NCBI GenBank assembly: GCA_019136325.1
Contig: JAGVUJ010000145.1
Location: 1 to 17,107 of the forward strand
Direction of reading: 5' to 3'
Length of the DNA: 17,107 bases
DNA from: Deltaproteobacteria bacterium
GTDB taxonomy: Bacteria > Desulfobacterota > Syntrophia > Syntrophales > Smithellaceae
Shown here one piece after another: positions 6,501 through 14,961 of this stretch (positions are counted from its first letter, which is position 1; every line of letters starts with the position of its first letter). A model generated the notes under the pieces. That model ran no database searches, had not been told where the DNA came from, and was given only the letters and a program-made list of their open reading frames with translations. Made by a program: the position numbers and the translations under genes.

Positions 6501-7883
6501 ATGCCGAGCATTCTTGTGATTGATGACGACGCTTCCATTGCGGAAACACTGGATTTGTATCTTACGGAAGAAGGTTACAGCGTGCGCATTGCGCTGACCG
6601 GCACGGACGGTTTGAATCAATATGTGCAGGAGCCCTCCGATGTCGTCATTCTGGACATCCGCCTTCCGGACATTGACGGTTTCACCGTGCTGGAAGATCT
6701 CAAGGAAGAGAATGAAAACGTCAAGGTCATCATGATCACCGCGTTTCATGATATGGAGACAACCATTAACGCGATGAAGTGCGGCGCATTTGATTATATC
6801 CATAAGCCGATCAATGTTGATGAACTCGATCTGGCGATCAAGAAGGCCCTGAAATCTCTCGAAATGGAAAAAAAGATCGACGGCCTTTTGATGGAACCTT
6901 CCCGAAGTTTCCGGGTGGGGGATATCATCGGCACCGGCAACGAAATGCGGGAGATTTTCAAAACCATCGGGACCGTTTCGCAGAGCCGCACCACCGTGCT
7001 GATTCAGGGGGAAAGCGGCACCGGCAAGGAATTAATCGCCAAAGTCATTCATAACAACACATCGCCCGATGAGCCTTTCATTGCCGTCAACTGTTCCGCC
7101 ATTGTCGAAACCCTCCTGGAATCGGAATTGTTCGGCCACGAGAAAGGTTCTTTTACCGGCGCCGTGGCCCGCAAACTGGGCAAGTTTGAACTGGCGCGTT
7201 TCGGTTCCGTTTTCCTGGATGAGATCAGCGAGATGTCCGTCAATCTCCAGGCGAAACTTTTGCGCGTCTTGCAGGAAATGGAATTCGACAGGGTTGGCGG
7301 AAAAGAAAAAGTCAAAGTGAATGCCCGGATTATGGCGGCGACCAATAAGGATTTAAAGACCCTGGTCAAAGAAGGAAAATTCCGCGATGATTTATATTAC
7401 CGCCTCAACATTGTTTCCATCACGCTGCCCCCTCTGCGTTCGCGCCGTCAGGATATTCCTTCGTTAATAGATTACCTGCTGACGAAAATTAATCTGGATC
7501 TGCACAAGAAAATCATCGGTATCTCCGACGAGATGATGGACGTGTTCATGAACTATCACTGGCCGGGCAATGTCCGGGAACTGGAAAATCTTCTGGTGCG
7601 TGCCTGCGTTGTAGCCAAGGGGCAGGTCCTGGGAGTCAACGATTTTCCCGAACTGGGGAAGGAGGAGACGACGGAATCGCCGGAGGATACAACCGCTGAT
7701 TTGTTTAATCCGTCGGTCCCGGGGGGATTTTTAACGCTCGATGAAGTGGAAGAACGCTACATCAGAAAAGTCATCAAAGAGACGGACAAAAACAAAGGAG
7801 AAATTTGCGACATCCTGGGTGTTTCCCGGCCCACACTGGAACGCAAACTGGAAAAATACGGCATTACCTTCGAGCGGGAATGA
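6501..7883 (+). CDS. Sigma-54-dependent response regulator (NtrC/AtoC family)
   Basis: This 460-residue transcription activator is the likely partner of the upstream kinase. The receiver domain (1-115) has the acidic pocket Asp9-Asp11, phospho-acceptor Asp52 in ILDIRLPDIDG, Thr80 and Lys102. The AAA+ domain (about 140-375) has Walker A GESGTGKE (170-177), the sigma-54-contact loop as GSFTGA (216-221) rather than GAFTGA, and Walker B VFLDE (238-241 region). A Fis-type helix-turn-helix closes the protein (about 417-457, ICDILGVSRPTLERKLEKYG). AAGG precedes the ATG. Targets would have sigma-54 promoters (TGGCAC-N5-TTGC-like) with upstream binding sites; I found no convincing one in this window, so the regulon probably lies elsewhere. 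Confidence 0.95.
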   Translation: MPSILVIDDDASIAETLDLYLTEEGYSVRIALTGTDGLNQYVQEPSDVVILDIRLPDIDGFTVLEDLKEENENVKVIMITAFHDMETTINAMKCGAFDYIHKPINVDELDLAIKKALKSLEMEKKIDGLLMEPSRSFRVGDIIGTGNEMREIFKTIGTVSQSRTTVLIQGESGTGKELIAKVIHNNTSPDEPFIAVNCSAIVETLLESELFGHEKGSFTGAVARKLGKFELARFGSVFLDEISEMSVNLQAKLLRVLQEMEFDRVGGKEKVKVNARIMAATNKDLKTLVKEGKFRDDLYYRLNIVSITLPPLRSRRQDIPSLIDYLLTKINLDLHKKIIGISDEMMDVFMNYHWPGNVRELENLLVRACVVAKGQVLGVNDFPELGKEETTESPEDTTADLFNPSVPGGFLTLDEVEERYIRKVIKETDKNKGEICDILGVSRPTLERKLEKYGITFERE

Positions 7884-7935
7884 AGGGGCGTCCAAACGAT
7901 AGCGGGCGGTGTCTGATGGATCCCTGTTTCACCGT

Positions 7936-8358
7936 CTACGTTTCAGGGGTGTCCTCCTCAGAATCATCGTCACCGCAGCAATCCATAGCCTCGAAATCAA
8001 CATCGGTCACACTCGATCCGCCGGGCTCGACACCCGTGCTTTCCGGTGTGAAAAGATAAATGGCGCTGCTGGGACTGACGACGTAAGCCTGGTCGCCGTC
8101 AAGATCGTCAAATGCGTATTCTCCGTTTTCATCGGTCGTTGCAAAAGCGGAGCTGTAGCCGGACAATTGCACCGAAATGCCGGGAAGAGCCGCTCCGTTA
8201 TACGTTACTCTACCTGAAATACTGCATTTGTCTTCATCGGTATCATGATATTTGGGTATTTTGAAATCGTCGGCACCGTCGCCACAGCCCGTGACCACCA
8301 TAAAGATCAGCGCAAGACAATACAACAACACTTGAGTCAGACCATGTTTTTTGCTCAT
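7936..8358 (-). CDS. Small lipoprotein with carboxypeptidase-regulatory-like beta domain
   Basis: This 140-residue exported protein has a lipoprotein signal: basic N-terminus MSKKH, hydrophobic core (about 9-22) and lipobox VTGC with Cys25 as the lipidation site. After an acidic linker there is a beta-sandwich of the carboxypeptidase-regulatory-like/CNA-B type (about 45-115), recognisable from SISGRVTYNGAALPGISVQL and ATTDENGEYAFDDL. The tail is very acidic (CGDDDSEEDTPET) with a Cys pair before it. AGGGG on the minus strand gives a good ribosome site. The gene is convergent with the sigma-54 activator, and its own promoter (8414-8442) is near perfect. Such domains serve adhesion or structural roles at the cell surface; the partner is unknown. 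Confidence 0.85.
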   Translation of the reverse strand: MSKKHGLTQVLLYCLALIFMVVTGCGDGADDFKIPKYHDTDEDKCSISGRVTYNGAALPGISVQLSGYSSAFATTDENGEYAFDDLDGDQAYVVSPSSAIYLFTPESTGVEPGGSSVTDVDFEAMDCCGDDDSEEDTPET

Positions 8359-8413
8359 AAGGATCCCCTAAATAATGCTGTTTAAATTTGATGGAGCTTG
8401 GTGAAGTTTTTGA

Positions 8414-8442
8414 ATTATAAGAAATAATTTCTTGAATGTCAA
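8414..8442 (-). promoter_or_regulatory. Consensus-perfect sigma-70 promoter of the lipoprotein gene
   Basis: On the minus strand, TTGACA (8442-8437), a spacer of exactly 17 bp and TATAAT (8419-8414) match the consensus at all 12 positions. Transcription would begin near 8407, leaving a leader of about 49 nt before the ATG at 8358. The spacer is occupied by inverted repeats listed separately, which suggests repressor control of an intrinsically strong promoter. Confidence 0.8.
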
Positions 8443-8447
8443 GAAAT
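8419..8447. repeat. Nested inverted repeats, operator-like, overlapping the promoter
   Basis: Two overlapping perfect inverted repeats share an arm. The first is AAGAAAT-A-ATTTCTT (8419-8433, 7-bp arms). The second is ATTTCTTGA-ATG-TCAAGAAAT (8427-8447, 9-bp arms). The motif AAGAAAT thus occurs three times in alternating orientation over 29 bases, covering the spacer, the -35 and the edge of the -10 of the promoter. This is the geometry of an operator for one or two dimers. No cognate regulator can be named. Confidence 0.7.
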
Positions 8448-8557
8448 GGCTGATGGGAAAGCGAGGCATCCGTTCTATTGGTTGTTTTTAAAAATCGGCC
8501 TATGGATTTCTCATCGCCAAAGATAAAAATTGTAAAAAATAAATACATGGAGATTGA

Positions 8558-8577
8558 ATCAAAAAGTGTCTTTTGAT
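8558..8577. repeat. Short hairpin-forming inverted repeat
   Basis: ATCAAAAAG (8558-8566) and CTTTTGAT (8570-8577) form a stem with one bulged A and a TGT loop, about 50 bases before the glycosyltransferase start. It is AT-rich with no T run directly after it, so I do not call it a terminator. Its role is unknown. Confidence 0.4.
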
Positions 8578-8626
8578 AAGTTTCCAATAAAGAGAAAATG
8601 AAAAAAGTCGTCTTACCGATATTACT

Positions 8627-8746
8627 ATGACAAAAATCACCGATGCGGCATTTGAGACGAAGGCATTACGGCGGTTGCCGAATCCTCCGGCGGTAATGCC
8701 GGAGATAACGTGTGAAGAACGATCCGGAGCCGACAAGTCGTCTTTG
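8627..8746 (+). pseudogene. Degenerate duplicate of the engB 5' end, in frame with the glycosyltransferase
   Basis: The first 40 codons of the glycosyltransferase frame align with codons 1-39 of engB (9676-9792) with one extra codon (Thr2). I count about 19 identical residues and about 78 of 120 identical bases by eye, including an unbroken ATGCCGGAGATA. The EngB G1 motif GRSNVGKSS has become ERSGADKSS, so it cannot bind GTP normally. Homology stops where the GT2 fold begins. This is best read as a relic of a partial engB duplication captured as a leader. Confidence 0.7.
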
Positions 8747-9646
8747 ACCGTCAGCATTGTGATACCAACCTTCAACCGGGCGTATGCCCTCTCTCTCGTT
8801 CTTGATTCATTTTATCAGCAAAAATTTGTCAGGGAATTAGTGGTGGTTGATGATGGAGGGTCAGACCATACGGCCGTTGTTCTTGACCAATACCAGAGAA
8901 AGTATCCGTGGATAAAAACCATTTATCTCAGAAATGAGAAGCGGCGGGGAGCCCCTTATTCCAGGCGGCGCGGGCTTCAGGCAGCCGGCGGAGAATTTGT
9001 GCTATTCTGTGATGACGATGATTTTCTGGAAGAAAACTATACGGAAGTCTGTCTGGAAAAATTGGAAAAGACGCGGGTGGATATTGTTTCGGGAAGGCAT
9101 TTTTACAGAAATCGGGGAGAGAGCATAAAATCTGCTGTTGCCCGTTTTCAACAGGGAGGAAGAAACGTGCCTCCGTTTGATTTCCGGTTCTTCTATATTA
9201 ATAACGATGCGAAATTGAAAAGCGATGTTGAGCTTCCTTTTACACATGCTAATTTTATGGCGAGAAGAAAGTTTTTATTATCCTTTGAGGTCGATACTTT
9301 TTACTGCCGGGGAAACGGATTTCGCGAGGAAAACGACATTCAGGCGAAAATACACATAAACGGCGGGAAAATTATTATGACCAATGATACTCACAGTGTG
9401 CATCTGCACCCGTCGGAAGCTCAAAGCGGGGGGCAACGCGTCGGGAGCCTTGCCAGGCTTTTCTGGTCTTTGTATTACACATCCTATTTTTTTAAGAAAT
9501 ATTATAAGCCGATTATGGAACGGCAGGGGAAAAATGGATGTTATTTAAAGGGAATCATTATATACTCCGTTTTAACGCTATCGACCTTTCCTTTTTTGTT
9601 TGTGATAGAAAAGAATCATCAGGTCAATAAAAAAAAGAACGCATAA
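8627..9646 (+). CDS. Family-2 glycosyltransferase with EngB-derived N-terminal tail
   Basis: The enzyme domain begins near residue 41 with TVSIVIPTFNRA, then VVVDDGGSDHT (about 72-82), the metal/nucleotide-sugar DxD-type run CDDDD (128-132) and an acidic REEND site (233-237) in the position of the catalytic base. This is the GT2 (GT-A fold) signature of an inverting transferase that would add a sugar to a polysaccharide or lipid carrier. A hydrophobic C-terminal segment (about 308-327) suggests membrane association. Residues 1-40 do not belong to GT2: they align with the first 39 residues of EngB encoded just downstream (shared KIT, PPA, MPEI, RS, KSSL), with the P-loop glycines lost. No good Shine-Dalgarno precedes the ATG at 8627; the alternative ATG is 8696. 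It stops 29 bases before engB. Confidence 0.88.
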   Translation: MTKITDAAFETKALRRLPNPPAVMPEITCEERSGADKSSLTVSIVIPTFNRAYALSLVLDSFYQQKFVRELVVVDDGGSDHTAVVLDQYQRKYPWIKTIYLRNEKRRGAPYSRRRGLQAAGGEFVLFCDDDDFLEENYTEVCLEKLEKTRVDIVSGRHFYRNRGESIKSAVARFQQGGRNVPPFDFRFFYINNDAKLKSDVELPFTHANFMARRKFLLSFEVDTFYCRGNGFREENDIQAKIHINGGKIIMTNDTHSVHLHPSEAQSGGQRVGSLARLFWSLYYTSYFFKKYYKPIMERQGKNGCYLKGIIIYSVLTLSTFPFLFVIEKNHQVNKKKNA

Positions 9647-9675
9647 ATGAGCAGAAGGCGTAGAGATTAAAAATT

Positions 9676-10275
9676 ATGAAAATTACCAGTGCTCAATTTA
9701 TAAAAAGCGCTGTCTGGCCGCCGCAGTATCCACCGGCAATGATGCCGGAGATAGCGTTTGTCGGGCGCTCCAACGTCGGCAAGTCATCGTTGATTAACAC
9801 CCTTGCCGGGCGCAAGAATCTGGCGAAGACCAGCAACACGCCTGGAAGGACGCAGTTGATCAACTTTTTTACGATCAACGAAAAGATGTCTTTTGTTGAC
9901 TTGCCCGGCTACGGTTTTGCCAAGGTTCCTCAGTCGATAAAAAAAAACTGGGGTGATATGATGGAAGCTTATCTAAGGGAGAGGCAATCTCTTTGTCTGG
10001 TCATTTTCATTCTGGATATCCGGCGCGATCCCAATGATGACGACGTGTCGTTGCGTGACTGGCTCAGGCATTACCGCATACCTTATTTATATATTCTGAC
10101 CAAGAGCGACAAATTATCCAACAACCAGGCGATTGCCCGCAAACGGGCGATCGAGAAAATTCTACAGATATCGTCTGAAAAAAACCCAATTTTGTTCTCG
10201 GCCAAGACACAAAAAGGTAAAACGGATATCCTGGACTTTCTGGAAAATCACTTAAATGCTCTTTCTGAAAAATGA
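9676..10275 (+). CDS. engB: Ribosome-biogenesis GTPase EngB (YihA/YsxC)
   Basis: This 199-residue TRAFAC-class GTPase is needed for 50S subunit assembly. All five G motifs are present: G1 GRSNVGKSS (30-38), the switch region with TPGRTQLINF (55-64), G3 DLPGYG (75-80), G4 TKSD (142-145) and G5 SAK (175-177). Length and start (MKITSAQF) agree with the family. No strong Shine-Dalgarno lies directly before the ATG, and the gene follows the glycosyltransferase by 29 bases, so it probably depends on read-through from upstream. A terminator follows at once. The sequence looks intact and functional, in contrast with the decayed partial copy fused to the glycosyltransferase. Confidence 0.97.
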   Translation: MKITSAQFIKSAVWPPQYPPAMMPEIAFVGRSNVGKSSLINTLAGRKNLAKTSNTPGRTQLINFFTINEKMSFVDLPGYGFAKVPQSIKKNWGDMMEAYLRERQSLCLVIFILDIRRDPNDDDVSLRDWLRHYRIPYLYILTKSDKLSNNQAIARKRAIEKILQISSEKNPILFSAKTQKGKTDILDFLENHLNALSEK

Positions 10276-10334
10276 TGACCGGTCAACATTGTTTATTTTT
10301 TGAATGCCGGTCAGTGAACGTTGGTCATTTTTTT
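10275..10334 (+). terminator. Rho-independent terminator after engB
   Basis: ATGACC (10275-10280) pairs with GGTCAT (10323-10328), followed by seven T (10328-10334). The stem can extend through AAC/GTT if the second GGTC of the palindrome TGACCGGTCA is bulged. A competing inner pairing, TGACCGG with CCGGTCA (10307-10313), is also possible. It starts at the engB stop codon. Confidence 0.6.
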
Positions 10335-10390
10335 AGCCTAGTCATATCAATTAGTTATCAAAAAAAATCAAATAAATTAAGCTTGTGCTC

Positions 10391-10419
10391 TTGACAGTGT
10401 AACCAAATTGTGTTAGCCA
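10391..10419 (+). promoter_or_regulatory. Possible promoter region of the hdr operon
   Basis: An exact TTGACA lies at 10391-10396, but at 17-bp spacing the -10 is only TAGCCA (10414-10419). The leader down to the GTG at 10491 would be about 65 nt and includes a small GC hairpin (CGCC-TAGC-GGCG, 10425-10436) and a run of eight T (10449-10456). The -35 is convincing and the -10 is not; an activator may be involved. Confidence 0.35.
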
Positions 10420-10490
10420 AAAAACGCCTAGCGGCGCGGCATTAAAAATTTTTTTTAGGTTCTTTAATATAGAAGAAGAGGTGTAATCAG

Positions 10491-13400
10491 GTGCTAAAAG
10501 ATAACGAAAAAGTTGGTGCTGTAATGGTAGTTGGTTCGGGAATCGCCGGCATTCAGGCGTCTCTCGATTTGGCCAATTCCGGAATGAAAGTCTATCTCGT
10601 CGAAAACGGAATCAGCATCGGCGGCGTCATGGCTCAATTGGACAAAACTTTTCCCACCAATGACTGTTCCGCCTGTATATTGTCTCCCAAGCTGGTCGAA
10701 GTCGGCCGCCATCCCAATGTTGAAATCAAGACCCGGCGGACGGTTGATTCGGTCGAAGGTGAACCCGGAAAATTCAAGGTGAAAATGACGTCCGCTCCCC
10801 GGTATGTCAACTTGGATAAATGCACCGGTTGCGGCGACTGCGCCAAAGTCTGTCCCGTATCCGTTCCCGCCGGATTCAACGGCAATTTGAGCGAAAGGAA
10901 AGCCATCTATCGTCATTTCCCGCAGGCTATTCCCAGCGGTTTCGCGATTGACAAACTGGGGACGTCTCCCTGTAAGGCCTATTGCCCCACACACATCAGC
11001 GTTCAGGGGTATGTGGCGCTGATTGCCGAAGGCAAATTCAAGGAAGCGCTCAAGCTCATCAAGCAGGATAATCCTTTTCCCATCGTTTGCGGACGCGTCT
11101 GCAACCATCCCTGCGAAACGGCCTGTATGCGCGGCAAAGTGGATGATCCGATTGATATCATGCACCTCAAACAATTCGTCGCTGATTTGGATCTCAACAG
11201 CGACACCCGTTATATTCCGGAAAAGAAAGAAAGCAAAGGCAAGAAAGTAGCCGTGGTCGGCGCCGGTCCTTCGGGCCTGACCTGCGCGTATTATCTGGCC
11301 ATTGAAGGATACGATGTGGACGTTTTTGAAGCCCTGCCCGTAGCGGGCGGCTGGCTGGCCGTCGGTATTCCTGAATACCGTCTGCCCAAGAATGTTTTGA
11401 AGGCGGAAATCAAGGTCATCGAAGATCTCGGTGTGAAGATTCATCTCAACAAGAGAATCGGCAAGGATATTTCCTTCGATAAACTGAAGAGCGATTACAG
11501 CGCTATCTTCATCGGCTGCGGTACCATGAAGAGCAGCAAGCTCAACATTCCCGGCGAGGATATGAAGGGCGTGGTTCACGGTGTCGATTACCTGATGAAA
11601 GTCAACCTGGGCGAAAAAGTGTCGCTGGGCGATAAGGTGGCGGTCATCGGCGGTGGTAACGTGGCTATGGACGCTGTGCGCACCGCGGTCAGAACCGGCT
11701 CGAAAGAAGTCTTCATCCTTTATCGTCGTACCCGTGCGGAAATGCCCGCGTCTCCTGAAGAAATCGAGGAGGCCATTGAAGAAGGAATCGAGATGAAATT
11801 CCTCGTGGCTCCGAAACGCGTTGTGGGCCAGGATGGAAAAGTGACCGGCATCGAATGTACGCGCATGGAACTGGGCGAACCGGATGCCAGCGGACGCCGT
11901 CGTCCCGTGGAAATCAAGGGCTCCGAATTTATCATCGAATGCGACGCCATCGTTCCCGCCATCGGTCAGGAAGCCGACTTGTCGTTCATCACCAAAGAAA
12001 GCGGTGTGTCCATCAATAAATGGAATAACGTCGATTTCGATAAAATCACTTACGCGACTAACGTCCCCGGTATTTTCACCGGTGGCGACGTTTCCACCGG
12101 TCCTCAGACGGTCGTCAAGGCCGTTTATTCCGGTAAGGAAGCGGCCAAATCTATCGACCGTTATTTGCGCGGCGAGGATATGAAAGCCGGACGTGAGAAA
12201 GACTGGACCAAGGATCTGGCGGATAAGGCCGATCTTTCCAATTTCTCCAAAGTTCCGCGCGAGAAATATCCGCTGATGAAACCGGAAGACCGCAAAACCA
12301 ATTTCAAAGAAGTCGGTCTGGGCTTCAGCGAAGCGCAGGCTAAGGCGGAAGCCATGCGCTGTCTGTCCTGCGGTATCTGCTCCGAATGTTATCAGTGCGT
12401 GGACGCCTGTATCGCCAAGGCCATTGACCATGAGATGAAAGTCACCGAGGAAACCATCGAAGTCGGCGCGGTCATCGCATCGGCCGGTTTTGAAATTTTC
12501 GACGCCAAGCTGCGCGGCGAATACGGTTACGGCATTTACAAAAATGTCGTTTCAGCGCTTCAGTTTGAAAGAATTCTGTCCGCGTCCGGTCCGTTCTTCG
12601 GCCATGTCCAGAGAATTTCCGACGGTAAGGAACCGAAGAAAGTCGCCTTTATCCAGTGCGTCGGTTCGCGCGACACCTCCTGCGGCAACAGCTGGTGTTC
12701 GTCGGTTTGCTGTATGTACGCGACCAAGGAGGCGATTATCGGCAAGGAACACGCCAAAGGGTTGGAACCCACCATTTTCTACATGGACATTCGCGCTCAC
12801 GGCAAAGATTTCGACCGGTTTGTCAATCGCGCTAAAGATGAATACGGCATCCGTTACATCCGTTCGATGCCATCGGTGATTAAAGAAATGCAGCAGACCA
12901 ACAATCTGCTGATTACATATGTCAATCAGGACGGGACCCTCGCTGAAGAAGAATTCGACATGGTCGTTCTGTCCGTCGGCCTGATGCCTCCCAAGGAAGC
13001 CAAACAGCTGGCGGCCAGCCTCGGCGTTGAACTGGAGGAGCATGGTTTCTGCAAGACGTCTCTGGAAAATCCGGTTCAGACCACGCGTCCCGGCGTGTTT
13101 GTCTGCGGCGCCTTCGGCGGTCCCAAGGATATTCCCGAAACCGTTATGGAAGCCTCCGCCGCCGCGGCCTGTGCGGAAGGATTGCTCGCGGCGAAACGCG
13201 GCACCATGATTACCCCCGTGCAGAATCCGGAAGAAAAGGATATGCGCGGACAGGGTGTGCGCACCGGCGTTTTTGTCTGCCATTGCGGTATTAATATCGG
13301 CGGTGTTGTCGATGTTCCCGCCGTTCGTGATTATGCCGCCACACTGCCCACCGTCGTCTATACGGCTGACAATCTTTTCACCTGCTCGCAGGATACGGCG

Positions 13401-14924
13401 GTCAAAATGAAAGAGGTCATCGAAGAACAGAACCTGACCCGCGTGGTTGTGGCGTCCTGCTCGCCCCGAACGCATGAAGGACTGTTTCAGGAAAACTGCG
13501 AGAAAGCCGGACTGAACCGGTATCTTTTCGAGATGGCCAACATCCGCGACCAGAATTCCTGGGTGCATATGCATGAACCGGAAGCGGCCACGGAAAAAGC
13601 GAAAGACCTGCTGCGCATGGCGGTAGCCAAGGCTCAGTATCTCAAACCGTTAAAACCCGGTCAGTTATCCGTCAACCATCAGGCGTTGATTATCGGCGGC
13701 GGTTTGGCCGGTATGACCGCGGCATTGTCGCTGGCCGACCAGGGATTTGCTTCCTTCATCGTGGAAAAGGAAGACCGGCTGGGCGGCAATTACAATTATC
13801 TTTACAAAACACTCGAAGGTCTGGATACACGCACTCATTTGAAGAGCCTGCTGGATAAAGTATACAAGAATCCGTTGATCACGGTTTTCACCGGCTCAAC
13901 GATCGAGAAGATCGAAGGTTTCATCGGCAATTATAAGACCACCGTCAAAGCCAAAGACGGAGAAAAAGTGTTTGAACACGGCGTGGTTATTGTCGCCATC
14001 GGCGCCTATGAAAACAAACCCAAGGAATATCTCTACGGTCAGAATGCGGCTGTGAAAACACAGCGGGAACTGGAAACCATGATTTACGAGAAGGATTCCA
14101 AGCTAGCCGCCGTGAAGAACGTGGTCATGATTCAGTGCGTCGGTTCCCGTGAAAAAGATAGGCCGTATTGCAGTCGTTACTGCTGCTCTGAAGCGATCAA
14201 GAATGCGCTGGAACTCAAAGCCGCCGATCCTTCGCGCGACATCACCATCCTTTACCGCGATATCCGCACCTTTGCGTTCAAAGAAGATTATTACAAGAAA
14301 GCACGTGAAGCAAACATCAAATTCATCTGCTATGAAGAAGACCGCAAACCGGAAGTGGTGGCCGCCGGCGATAAGGCCGAGGTGAGGGTTTTCGATCCTA
14401 TTTTGAATGAACCGGTCAGTCTGCCGGCTGATATCGTTGCGCTGAGCGTCGGGGTCGTGCCGAATCCGGAAAACGCAGCCATCGGCCAGATGTTGAAAGT
14501 CCCGACCAATCAGGACGGTTTCTTCATGGAAGCGCACGTCAAACTTCGTCCGGTCGATTTCGCGACCGACGGCGTTTTCATGTGCGGCATGTCCCATTCG
14601 CCCAAATTCAGCGATGAAACCGTCACCCAGGCCAACGCGGCCGTATCGCGCGCCTGCACGATTCTGACGCTGGATTACATCGAAGCGGAAGGCAAAACCG
14701 CTTATGTAAACAAGGAAAGATGTTCCGCGTGCGGTTTGTGTGAAATCAACTGTCCCTACAGCGCGATCAGCGTGAACGTGGCGGAAGGCTGCGCCGAAGT
14801 GAACGCGGTGCTCTGCAAAGGTTGCGGTGTCTGCACGGCGTCCTGCCGCATGAACGCCGTGGATCTCAACGGGTTCAACAACGAAGAAGTATTGGCACAG
14901 ATATATAATTTAAACGAAGGCTAA
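10491..14924 (+). CDS. hdrA: HdrA-GltD-HdrA fusion flavoprotein (electron-bifurcating type)
   Basis: This 1477-residue soluble protein has three flavoprotein modules. Module 1 is HdrA-like: FAD site VVGSGIAG (13-20), the HdrA signature [12 protein letters not shown] (57-67) and a ferredoxin site [12 protein letters not shown] (111-122). It is interrupted by a GltD/NfnB/DPYD-like module (about 150-610): a Cys-rich domain (Cys161, 165, 200, 204, 208, 212), FAD site GAGPSGL (257-263), NAD(P) site [11 protein letters not shown] (387-397) and the closing [15 protein letters not shown] (531-545). HdrA then resumes with [17 protein letters not shown] (624-640) and CSSVCC (736-741). Module 2 (about 925-1477) has [15 protein letters not shown] site IIGGGLAGM (1067-1075), CSRYCC (1227-1232) and two C-terminal [4Fe-4S] sites (1411-1421, 1442-1452), but lacks the CSAC signature. 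HdrA carries the bifurcating flavin in known complexes; the GltD module suggests NAD(P)H exchange. The GTG start has AAGAGG nine bases upstream; an internal ATG (codon 12) would cut into the FAD site. Confidence 0.93.
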   Translation: MLKDNEKVGAVMVVGSGIAGIQASLDLANSGMKVYLVENGISIGGVMAQLDKTFPTNDCSACILSPKLVEVGRHPNVEIKTRRTVDSVEGEPGKFKVKMTSAPRYVNLDKCTGCGDCAKVCPVSVPAGFNGNLSERKAIYRHFPQAIPSGFAIDKLGTSPCKAYCPTHISVQGYVALIAEGKFKEALKLIKQDNPFPIVCGRVCNHPCETACMRGKVDDPIDIMHLKQFVADLDLNSDTRYIPEKKESKGKKVAVVGAGPSGLTCAYYLAIEGYDVDVFEALPVAGGWLAVGIPEYRLPKNVLKAEIKVIEDLGVKIHLNKRIGKDISFDKLKSDYSAIFIGCGTMKSSKLNIPGEDMKGVVHGVDYLMKVNLGEKVSLGDKVAVIGGGNVAMDAVRTAVRTGSKEVFILYRRTRAEMPASPEEIEEAIEEGIEMKFLVAPKRVVGQDGKVTGIECTRMELGEPDASGRRRPVEIKGSEFIIECDAIVPAIGQEADLSFITKESGVSINKWNNVDFDKITYATNVPGIFTGGDVSTGPQTVVKAVYSGKEAAKSIDRYLRGEDMKAGREKDWTKDLADKADLSNFSKVPREKYPLMKPEDRKTNFKEVGLGFSEAQAKAEAMRCLSCGICSECYQCVDACIAKAIDHEMKVTEETIEVGAVIASAGFEIFDAKLRGEYGYGIYKNVVSALQFERILSASGPFFGHVQRISDGKEPKKVAFIQCVGSRDTSCGNSWCSSVCCMYATKEAIIGKEHAKGLEPTIFYMDIRAHGKDFDRFVNRAKDEYGIRYIRSMPSVIKEMQQTNNLLITYVNQDGTLAEEEFDMVVLSVGLMPPKEAKQLAASLGVELEEHGFCKTSLENPVQTTRPGVFVCGAFGGPKDIPETVMEASAAAACAEGLLAAKRGTMITPVQNPEEKDMRGQGVRTGVFVCHCGINIGGVVDVPAVRDYAATLPTVVYTADNLFTCSQDTAVKMKEVIEEQNLTRVVVASCSPRTHEGLFQENCEKAGLNRYLFEMANIRDQNSWVHMHEPEAATEKAKDLLRMAVAKAQYLKPLKPGQLSVNHQALIIGGGLAGMTAALSLADQGFASFIVEKEDRLGGNYNYLYKTLEGLDTRTHLKSLLDKVYKNPLITVFTGSTIEKIEGFIGNYKTTVKAKDGEKVFEHGVVIVAIGAYENKPKEYLYGQNAAVKTQRELETMIYEKDSKLAAVKNVVMIQCVGSREKDRPYCSRYCCSEAIKNALELKAADPSRDITILYRDIRTFAFKEDYYKKAREANIKFICYEEDRKPEVVAAGDKAEVRVFDPILNEPVSLPADIVALSVGVVPNPENAAIGQMLKVPTNQDGFFMEAHVKLRPVDFATDGVFMCGMSHSPKFSDETVTQANAAVSRACTILTLDYIEAEGKTAYVNKERCSACGLCEINCPYSAISVNVAEGCAEVNAVLCKGCGVCTASCRMNAVDLNGFNNEEVLAQIYNLNEG

Positions 14925-14948
14925 ACGGCTGAAAACCGTCAAGCCGTT
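14924..14948 (+). repeat. Intercistronic hairpin between hdrA and mvhD
   Basis: AACGGCT (14924-14930) pairs perfectly with AGCCGTT (14942-14948) around an 11-nt loop. It begins on the last base of the hdrA stop codon and ends two bases before the AAGGAG ribosome site of mvhD. No T run follows, so it is not a terminator. It could set the hdrA:mvhD expression ratio or mark an RNA processing point. Confidence 0.5.
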
Positions 14949-14961
14949 GGAAGGAGAATAT

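Noticed and set aside
10425..10456. GC hairpin plus T run in the hdrA leader as a terminator or attenuator
   Set aside because: The T run starts 12 bases after the 4-bp stem, so the geometry does not fit an intrinsic terminator. No leader peptide or riboswitch core was recognised.
10494..12431. 645-codon minus-strand open frame opposite hdrA
   Set aside because: It is antisense to strongly conserved HdrA/GltD motifs, and its His/Phe/Asp-rich composition is typical of a shadow frame in a codon-biased gene.
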